DNA of 12,469 nt from JBFJVZ01 sp041623895 (GTDB lineage: Bacteria; Planctomycetota; Planctomycetia; Pirellulales; Pirellulaceae): NCBI GenBank assembly GCA_041623895.1, contig JBFJVZ010000214.1, positions 1 to 12,469 of the forward strand, read 5' to 3'. The notes below the pieces were generated by a model that was given only the letters and a program-made list of their open reading frames with translations, was not told the origin of the DNA and did not search any database. Shown piece after piece: positions 6,950 through 12,469 of the stretch (its first letter is position 1; each line of letters opens with the position of its first letter). The position numbers and the translations under genes were made by a program.

Positions 6950-8566
6950 ATGCCTGATTCACCCGAGCCTTCGCAGCCTTCTGGCAATCAACCCCAGCCA
7001 ACTCCAGGAGAATCGTTGGCACAGCCAGCGGCCGCCGCCACTGATGACCTCGGCCCCGTCGATCCGCCCGTACACACGATGGGGATCATCCGCTGCATCG
7101 GACCGGGGCTGATCGTTGCCGGATCGATTGTGGGCAGCGGCGAATTGATCGCAACCACCAAAACCGGTGCAGAAGCCGGATTCACGTTGCTGTGGCTGAT
7201 CATCTTAGGATGCGTGGTCAAGGTGTTTGCGCAGGTCGAACTCGGCCGCTATGCATTGATCAGCGGTAAAACAACCCTGCTGGCATTGGATGAAGTCCCG
7301 GGCCCGCGAATCAAGGGCCGCGGCAACTGGTTGGTCTGGTATTGGTTAGTAATGTGGATGGCCAGCATTTCGCAGTTGGGCGGGATCGTCGGCGGCGTGG
7401 GCCAGGCTTTGGCGATCAGCGCACCGATCACGGAAATGGGCCGCGATTACAACCTTGCTGCTGATGCGACGCAGCTAAAACAAATTGAAGACTTTCAAAA
7501 CATCGAAGCATCATCAACGAGACCCACGGTTTCGTGGGAGGAGTACACGGCTAAATACGGCACTCATGATGATGGTAGCCGCCGCGTACCCAACGATGCC
7601 AAGATCTGGGCGACCATCGTAGCGATTGCCACCAGCATCGTCCTGGTCCTTGGGCGATACAACTTGATCCAGTCGTTATCGACAATTCTGGTCGCGTCGT
7701 TTACGGCACTGACGGTGTTGAATCTATTCCTGCTGCAAGGCCAGGATGATTTTCGTGTCAAGTTGGCCGAATTCTGGTCGGGGCTGGTTCCCAATTTGCC
7801 GGAGCGCACCGAGCAAATCAACCCGGTTGGTACGGCGCTGGCCACGTTTGGAATCATCGGCGTCGGCGCGGCCGAGTTGATAGCCTACCCGTATTGGTGT
7901 CTGGAAAAAGGTTACGCACAATTCACGGGCCAGAACGACGAATCGCCGCAGTGGCAACAACGCGCCGTTGGCTGGATGCGGGTGATGCGATTTGACGCCT
8001 GGGGCGCCATGATTATTTATACCTTTGCCACGGTTGCTTTTTATCTGTTGGGTGCGGCCGTGCTGCATCGTGTTGGCTTGAACCCGGAAAAGGATGACAT
8101 GGTACGTACACTGGCTGTAATGTTTCGGCCCGTGTTCTCCAATTGGGCCGCCGCCGTATTTTTGTTCGGCGCCTTTGCGGTGCTGTATTCGACTTTCTTT
8201 GTTGCTAACGCAGCTCACGCGCGGACGTTTTCCGACGCACTTCGCGTGGTCGGCCTGATCGATGAAAGTGAGACCACACGGCAAAGATGGATTCGCCTGC
8301 TGAGCGGAATCTTTCCGATTTTGTGCCTGGTCATCTACATCGCGTTCCCGGCACCGGCGCAATTGGTTTTGCTGAGCGGCGTAACGCAAGGGATCATGTT
8401 GCCGATGTTGGCGGCCGCCGCACTGTTTTTCCGCTACCGGCGATGCGTACCGTCGCTGACTCCGGGGAAAATATGGGATGGGATGCTGTGGCTTTCCGCG
8501 ATTGCGATGCTGATTACCGGGACTTGGACAGTGATTGTTGAAGTCGAGAAATTTATTGGGAAGTGA
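6950..8566 (+). CDS. atypical Nramp (SLC11)-family transporter
   Basis: The 538-residue inner-membrane protein has roughly eleven hydrophobic helices. A Pro/Gln-rich hydrophilic N-terminus (1-43) precedes the first helix, which holds the family-typical GPGLIVAG stretch (51-58). In classical Nramp proteins this helix carries DPGN, which binds the metal ion; here the aligned residues are GSGE (62-65). The sixth-helix motif MPH aligns with AEL (308-310), in GIIGVGAAEL. Both metal-site motifs are therefore changed, so proton-coupled Mn/Fe transport should not be assumed. A hydrophilic insert of about 50 residues (165-215) follows the third helix. The ATG at 6950 lacks a clear Shine-Dalgarno site, and a later ATG at 7079 would remove the hydrophilic N-terminus. 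Its stop overlaps the DUF58 start, which ties it to the MoxR-type system. Family membership is likely and the substrate is unknown. Confidence 0.82.
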   Translation: MPDSPEPSQPSGNQPQPTPGESLAQPAAAATDDLGPVDPPVHTMGIIRCIGPGLIVAGSIVGSGELIATTKTGAEAGFTLLWLIILGCVVKVFAQVELGRYALISGKTTLLALDEVPGPRIKGRGNWLVWYWLVMWMASISQLGGIVGGVGQALAISAPITEMGRDYNLAADATQLKQIEDFQNIEASSTRPTVSWEEYTAKYGTHDDGSRRVPNDAKIWATIVAIATSIVLVLGRYNLIQSLSTILVASFTALTVLNLFLLQGQDDFRVKLAEFWSGLVPNLPERTEQINPVGTALATFGIIGVGAAELIAYPYWCLEKGYAQFTGQNDESPQWQQRAVGWMRVMRFDAWGAMIIYTFATVAFYLLGAAVLHRVGLNPEKDDMVRTLAVMFRPVFSNWAAAVFLFGAFAVLYSTFFVANAAHARTFSDALRVVGLIDESETTRQRWIRLLSGIFPILCLVIYIAFPAPAQLVLLSGVTQGIMLPMLAAAALFFRYRRCVPSLTPGKIWDGMLWLSAIAMLITGTWTVIVEVEKFIGK

Positions 8567-9846
8567 TGCGGCCAGACTGTTCGTACCCGTTTCGCCACCG
8601 CTATCGTTTGACGCGACTGGGCGTGCATTTTGTCTTTGTCGCGGCATTCGCCATGGTCGGCGGCGCCCTGCGAGGATTCAATTTGCTGCTGGTTTTGGCC
8701 GGCTTGCTGATCGGTGCGTTGCTGATCCAGTGGCGGTGTTCGCGGTGGGTGATCTCGGCCTCCACGATATCACGATCCCTGGTCACCGAGGCATTTGCGA
8801 ATGTGCCTTTTCGCATTCGATACCTCGTCGCCAACCAGAGTCGTTACCTGCCGGTGTGGATGATTCGCATCGATGACCCGATTGAATCGACTGACAGCGA
8901 AGAAACGGCTACGGTGGCGTGCGGCGTGGGCATTGTCGGTCCACTTGGCAGTGCCGTGACTTATTGTGGTTGCGTGGTCAGATCCCGCGGCAGGTATCGG
9001 TTGGGGCCGCTCTCAATGTCAACTTTGTTTCCCTTTTCATTGCTATCCGCTCGCAAGATCGTTGATGCGCAAGCGGAATTCTTTGTTTATCCAACGCTGC
9101 TGAAGCTGCGTAGAGGCTGGCAGCAAACGTTGGCAACCAAACAGGGAGGAGCCGCTGCCGCCGCGCGCAGAAGCGGCCCCAGTGAGGGCGATTTTTTCGG
9201 ACTTCGCGAATGGCAAACCGGCGATAACCCAAAATGGATCCACCATCGCGCTACCGCCCGGGTAGGCGAACCAATCGTTCGTCAGTTCGAGCAGCAAAGA
9301 CAATTCGACGCCTGTTTGATCGTTGATTGTTGTCAGCAGTCGGCGCATCGATCCAGTCACGAACAGGCCGTTGAGACCGCGATCAGTTTCGCAGCTACAA
9401 TCGTGGTCGCGATGGATCAGTCGCCAACTAGTCGGCTCGTGCTTGCTGTTGCCGATGCCAATCCGAGTGCCACTGCTGGCGACAAGGGTCATGGTGGTAA
9501 AGCTAAGATGCTTCAATTGCTGTCCGCTGCGAAAGCCACGCTCGAACCAAACATAGTGCAGGCAATCGATCAGGCGGTGAGGTCCGCGGGTTACGCAAAG
9601 GATCTGATCGTCATCAGCTCACGAGATTTGGATGATGCACTGAAATCGGACAGCAACAGCGAGCAGTTAAGATCGCGATTGCGAGCTTGGTCGCGCCGCG
9701 GAGGCCTGTGCTGGATCAACGTTGATTCGGCTGAATTTCAAAACTGGTTGGTCGATCAATCCGGTCAAGGGATTTACTCGCACAGAGACACTCGGAATCA
9801 TTTGAGTGATTGGACACAGGAGAACTCCGATGTCCCAGTCAGCTGA
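8566..9846 (+). CDS. DUF58 domain protein (MoxR partner type)
   Basis: This 426-residue protein has two N-terminal membrane helices (about 18-34 and 37-55). An extracytoplasmic-looking or membrane-proximal beta domain follows, with the usual RGRYRLGPL element (141-149). The DUF58 core is clear: GDFFGLREWQTGDNPKWIHHRATARVGEPIVRQFE, spanning residues 208-242. It is followed by a VWA-like fold. The metal-site motif DxSxS expected there reads DCCQQ (254-258), so both serines are missing and metal binding may be lost. DUF58 proteins are associated with MoxR ATPases, but here the MoxR gene is on the divergent operon. The ATG at 8566 overlaps the Nramp stop as TGATG. A GTG directly before it (8563) is an equally possible start and adds one residue. 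The C-terminal 16 bases overlap the transglutaminase gene. Confidence 0.92.
   Translation: MRPDCSYPFRHRYRLTRLGVHFVFVAAFAMVGGALRGFNLLLVLAGLLIGALLIQWRCSRWVISASTISRSLVTEAFANVPFRIRYLVANQSRYLPVWMIRIDDPIESTDSEETATVACGVGIVGPLGSAVTYCGCVVRSRGRYRLGPLSMSTLFPFSLLSARKIVDAQAEFFVYPTLLKLRRGWQQTLATKQGGAAAAARRSGPSEGDFFGLREWQTGDNPKWIHHRATARVGEPIVRQFEQQRQFDACLIVDCCQQSAHRSSHEQAVETAISFAATIVVAMDQSPTSRLVLAVADANPSATAGDKGHGGKAKMLQLLSAAKATLEPNIVQAIDQAVRSAGYAKDLIVISSRDLDDALKSDSNSEQLRSRLRAWSRRGGLCWINVDSAEFQNWLVDQSGQGIYSHRDTRNHLSDWTQENSDVPVS
9818..9823 (+). promoter_or_regulatory. Shine-Dalgarno site of the transglutaminase gene
   Basis: AGGAGA lies 6 bases before the ATG at 9830, inside the end of the DUF58 gene. It favours this ATG over the in-frame GTG at 9806, which has no comparable site. 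Confidence 0.75.
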
Positions 9847-12412
9847 GGAAAGCGGCGGCAAAATGTTGCGAGCCGATCGTGCGGGCGCGAACCAGAATCG
9901 GCTGCAACTGTACTTTGCCATCTTGTCTGCGTTGGGGGGGCTTGTTCTGGCGACTGGTGAAGGTGCCGAACATATTCCGGCGGTGGCGGTCTTTTTTGCC
10001 GTCTTTGGATATGTGTTTGTTGATTCGTTGAAATTGTTTGCGCTGCCGCCGATCGGCGCATACATGTTGATGGGCATTGCCGCCGTGTATTGCGTTGGCG
10101 ATTTTTGGAATTTGGAGACGCCCGGTAATCAGCAGATGCTATCGGTCGCCCAACTGTTGGTGTTCGTGCAGGCGATCTTGATGTTACAGAAAAAGTCGCC
10201 CAGGATTTTTGAACAACTGGGTGTTTTTTGTTTGCTGGAATTAGTCGTTGCTGCGGTTTTCAATGATGCCTTCATCTACGGCTTGATTTTGGTACCGATC
10301 GGATTGATCGGCGTGTGGGCACTTGTGTTGCTGTCTTCGGTCACGGTCGTTGAAGACTTGGACGGGGTGCTGCAACCAAGACCGCAAACAGCAGTTGGCA
10401 CAAAGCGCGAGCATTCATCGGACGGCTGGCTAACCGGTCCAGCATCGGCACCGCCACGACAGTCGGCTGGCATTCGGTTTTTGGCCGCTGACTCGGTCGC
10501 TTCACTCGCGGGTGGTGCCGCCGGGATGGGGCGCTACGCGGTACTGACGCTGGGGCCGGCAATCATTTTGGTTGCTGCATTCTTTTTTTATGCCATTCCC
10601 AGAACCACGGACGCTGCTCGGATGGAACGCCGTGGCAACGCGCTGGTTGGCTTCGATGACCAGTTGCAGCTGGGTCAGATCGGGAAAATGCTGCAAAGTT
10701 CTGCCCCGGCATTACGCGTTCAATTAACCGATCGTCAGAGCGGACGACCTTACATCGTCACCGACGGTTTGTACTTGCGCGGTCAAGTGCTGGAACGATA
10801 TGAGCCCAGAATTGCTGAGCGCAATGCGACAGCGACTTGGAAATCCGTTTCTGCCGGTGCCAGGTCTCGTCGTCTGCCGTTGCCTAGCGAGTATGTGCCG
10901 GCCCGCCCCAGCCATAGAAATTTCTATGATACCGTGCTTGCGGAGATTACGTGTGCAGCAACGACAAGTCCCGCCTTGTTCACGATCGCTCCACACTTTC
11001 ATATCAAAACCGAAAACAATGTTTTGCATTCCGGTGGACGCTGGCTGCTGTGCCGCCGCCAAAATCCAGACTTTTTGTACCCGCGGATTCGTTACCATTT
11101 CGGCACCAATGCGTTTCAGGACGGCGTGCAAACCGATATGATCGCGGAGGCTCCGCAATACCGATCTACTCTCGTAAACAGCGAAAGTGGCATCCCCGCC
11201 GACCGATCGATCCGAATTCGGCAAACCCAGTCGGGTTTCCAGGGTTACTTGAATCGAGTGCTGGCTATTGACGAGCAAGCGATGCCAACTGTTGCCCGCA
11301 TCGCAAGGCGAATACGAGAATCCATTCCGCCTGATGTGCGCACGGACTTAAAAGTTGCCGAGGCAATGCAACGGCATCTGGCAAGTGAGGGAGGCTACGA
11401 GTACACGTTGAACCTAAACGCGGTCGCATTGCCGGGAGTAGATCCGATTGAGCAGTTCATGTCAGTCGATCGACGCGGACACTGCCAGTATTTCGCATCG
11501 GCACTGACAATGATGCTGCGGAGCGTGAATATCCCGGCCAGAATCGTGGTCGGCTACCACACCGACAATTTTAACGAAGTTGGCCAATACTATCTGGCTC
11601 GCCAAAGCGACGCTCACGCATGGGTCGAGGCGTTGCTGAGTCGAGACCAACTGGGATTGAACCGACTGGTTTATGGCCAGCCTCCCGCGGACCTTTATTG
11701 GGTGCGTTTGGATCCTACCCCCGGTGATCGAGGCGGAGGTCAACCGTCGGCTCGCGGAGTCGGGCAGGTTCTCAATCTGGCTCAAGATTTGTGGGAAGAG
11801 TACGTGGTCGAAATGGACGGCGATCGTCAACAACGTGTTTTGACGGGCGGGGAAACCTTGAGCGGCCCCTACGGCTCCGTCATTGCTTGGATTCGGAAAC
11901 AGATCGCGGCGATCCGCGCCGGCGGACTGGGCGGCGGATCACTGGCACGGCGCAACATTTTTTCCTGGCCTGCGGCGTTGATCACAGGAATCCTAGCCGC
12001 TGTGCTGTTTTTCCTGCTCAAAGTACGACCTCCCCGCTGGGTTCGTGGTCAAATCAGCGGAAAATCGGTGGTCACGGCGGGCACACCAGCGGTTTCGTTT
12101 TACGCTGAGATGCTAAAACAGTTAGAACGCTTGGGAATCACCCGCACGGCGGCCCAGACGCCGACGGAATTCTTGCATCATGCCGAACTGCATTTGCAAC
12201 ACATACCGCTGCAACGCAGTGGAGACGCTCAAATCATCCACCCGCTGCGGTTTCTGACCAAAGAGTTTTGCCGTGCCAGGTATGGTCTTGATCAACGCCC
12301 CCATCCGGATGTCAATCCGGCGTTGTCTCAGGTCACAAGTCACGTCAATGCCCTGCTATCCCGACCCAAGCGTGATCACGTTAAGCAGTCACTAACGACG
12401 GAGAGGCTGTGA
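9830..12412 (+). CDS. TgpA-type transmembrane transglutaminase-like protein with DUF4129 tail
   Basis: The 860-residue product has about seven membrane helices in its first 255 residues (near 27-43, 50-68, 73-90, 103-119, 128-145, 148-170 and 236-255). A cytoplasmic loop of about 65 residues precedes the seventh helix. A large extracytoplasmic part (about 256-710) contains the transglutaminase-like core. The catalytic triad is intact: Cys552 in GHCQYFASA, His596 in DAHAWVE, Asp628 in RLDPTPG. A final helix (about 711-732) leads to a cytoplasmic DUF4129-like tail (about 765-830, with LERLGITR and PTEFLHHAE). This architecture matches TgpA, an envelope protein needed for growth in Pseudomonas aeruginosa. 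Whether these act as cross-linkers or as thiol peptidases is unresolved for the family. The start overlaps the end of the DUF58 gene by 17 bases. A longer form from GTG 9806 (868 residues) is possible but less likely. Confidence 0.93.
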   Translation: MSQSAEESGGKMLRADRAGANQNRLQLYFAILSALGGLVLATGEGAEHIPAVAVFFAVFGYVFVDSLKLFALPPIGAYMLMGIAAVYCVGDFWNLETPGNQQMLSVAQLLVFVQAILMLQKKSPRIFEQLGVFCLLELVVAAVFNDAFIYGLILVPIGLIGVWALVLLSSVTVVEDLDGVLQPRPQTAVGTKREHSSDGWLTGPASAPPRQSAGIRFLAADSVASLAGGAAGMGRYAVLTLGPAIILVAAFFFYAIPRTTDAARMERRGNALVGFDDQLQLGQIGKMLQSSAPALRVQLTDRQSGRPYIVTDGLYLRGQVLERYEPRIAERNATATWKSVSAGARSRRLPLPSEYVPARPSHRNFYDTVLAEITCAATTSPALFTIAPHFHIKTENNVLHSGGRWLLCRRQNPDFLYPRIRYHFGTNAFQDGVQTDMIAEAPQYRSTLVNSESGIPADRSIRIRQTQSGFQGYLNRVLAIDEQAMPTVARIARRIRESIPPDVRTDLKVAEAMQRHLASEGGYEYTLNLNAVALPGVDPIEQFMSVDRRGHCQYFASALTMMLRSVNIPARIVVGYHTDNFNEVGQYYLARQSDAHAWVEALLSRDQLGLNRLVYGQPPADLYWVRLDPTPGDRGGGQPSARGVGQVLNLAQDLWEEYVVEMDGDRQQRVLTGGETLSGPYGSVIAWIRKQIAAIRAGGLGGGSLARRNIFSWPAALITGILAAVLFFLLKVRPPRWVRGQISGKSVVTAGTPAVSFYAEMLKQLERLGITRTAAQTPTEFLHHAELHLQHIPLQRSGDAQIIHPLRFLTKEFCRARYGLDQRPHPDVNPALSQVTSHVNALLSRPKRDHVKQSLTTERL

Positions 12413-12469
12413 ATTTATTCGCCGGCACCGAAAGTAAGTCGTCGTTTGCTCCGCAAACGAATCGTAAGG
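12409..12469 (+). CDS. start of an unidentified gene, truncated by the window edge
   Basis: A GTG at 12409-12411 overlaps the transglutaminase stop as GTGA and is preceded by GGAGAGG (12400-12406). From there the frame stays open to the window end, encoding about 20 residues that begin MNLFAGTESK. Spacing and overlap copy the pattern of every other junction in this operon, so it is probably the next operon member. Too little is visible to name a family. An inverted repeat at 12442-12460 lies inside the frame. If that is an intergenic repeat, this gene call would be wrong. Confidence 0.5.
   Translation, partial: MNLFAGTESKSSFAPQTNRK
12442..12460. repeat. perfect short palindrome with 3-base loop
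   Basis: TCGTTTGC (12442-12449) and GCAAACGA (12453-12460) form a perfect 8-bp stem around TCC. It begins 30 bases after the transglutaminase stop. It may be a dispersed palindromic repeat or a weak terminator, or a chance palindrome in the first codons of the next gene. No T-run follows. Confidence 0.45.

Noticed and set aside
7724..8647. 307-codon minus-strand open frame antisense to the Nramp-like and DUF58 genes
   Set aside because: Its composition is dominated by Arg, Gln, His and Asn with no family resemblance, and the sense frames are clearly coding.
9934..9940. Run of seven G in the first membrane region of the transglutaminase gene, a possible frameshift site
   Set aside because: The zero frame continues through it into a correct helix pattern and an intact catalytic domain, so no frameshift is needed or indicated.
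10724..11278. 184-codon minus-strand open frame inside the transglutaminase gene
   Set aside because: It lies wholly opposite the extracytoplasmic part of a continuous coding gene and has no supporting signals.

Overview
The window looks like a stretch of chromosome from a planctomycete, probably of the Rhodopirellula/Pirellulaceae type. This rests on moderate GC by eye, on the gene families and their order, and on a structured CCTGGGGT...ACCCCAGG element at the left edge that resembles, from memory, interspersed repeats of those genomes. No database search was possible, so the taxonomic placement is an inference.

Layout. Bases 1-256 are non-coding and hold the structured repeat. Bases 257-6736 are one tightly packed leftward operon of six genes. 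In transcription order these are an RDD membrane protein, a SpoIIM-family membrane protein, an unrecognised six-helix membrane protein, a DUF4129 protein with a signal peptide, a DUF4350 putative lipoprotein, and a MoxR-type AAA+ ATPase. Five of the six junctions are directly visible stop/start overlaps (four of 4 nt, one of 11 nt), so there is no spacer anywhere in the operon. Bases 6737-6949 are the divergent intergenic region. Bases 6950-12469 form a rightward operon: an atypical Nramp-family transporter, a DUF58 protein, a TgpA-type transglutaminase, and the first codons of another gene that runs off the window. These genes also overlap end to start.

How the genes fit together. MoxR ATPases are regarded as chaperone-like machines that work with DUF58/VWA proteins, and MoxR, DUF58 and TgpA-type transglutaminases are a familiar gene set. 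RDD, SpoIIM, DUF4129, DUF4350, MoxR and DUF58 also occur together in actinobacteria. Here the set is split over two divergent operons: MoxR is the last gene of one, and DUF58 plus transglutaminase belong to the other, behind an Nramp-like gene. A cytoplasmic DUF4129 domain occurs once in each operon, alone in the left one and fused to the transglutaminase in the right one. A reasonable inference is a single envelope-associated complex or maturation system with a periplasmic protease or transglutaminase-like domain and a cytoplasmic ATPase. Its substrate cannot be read from the sequence.

No tRNA, rRNA, CRISPR array, insertion sequence or broken gene was seen. The most notable points are the Nramp protein whose two metal-site motifs are both replaced, its coupling to the DUF58 gene, the degenerate metal site of DUF58, and the unrecognised membrane protein conserved in operon position.
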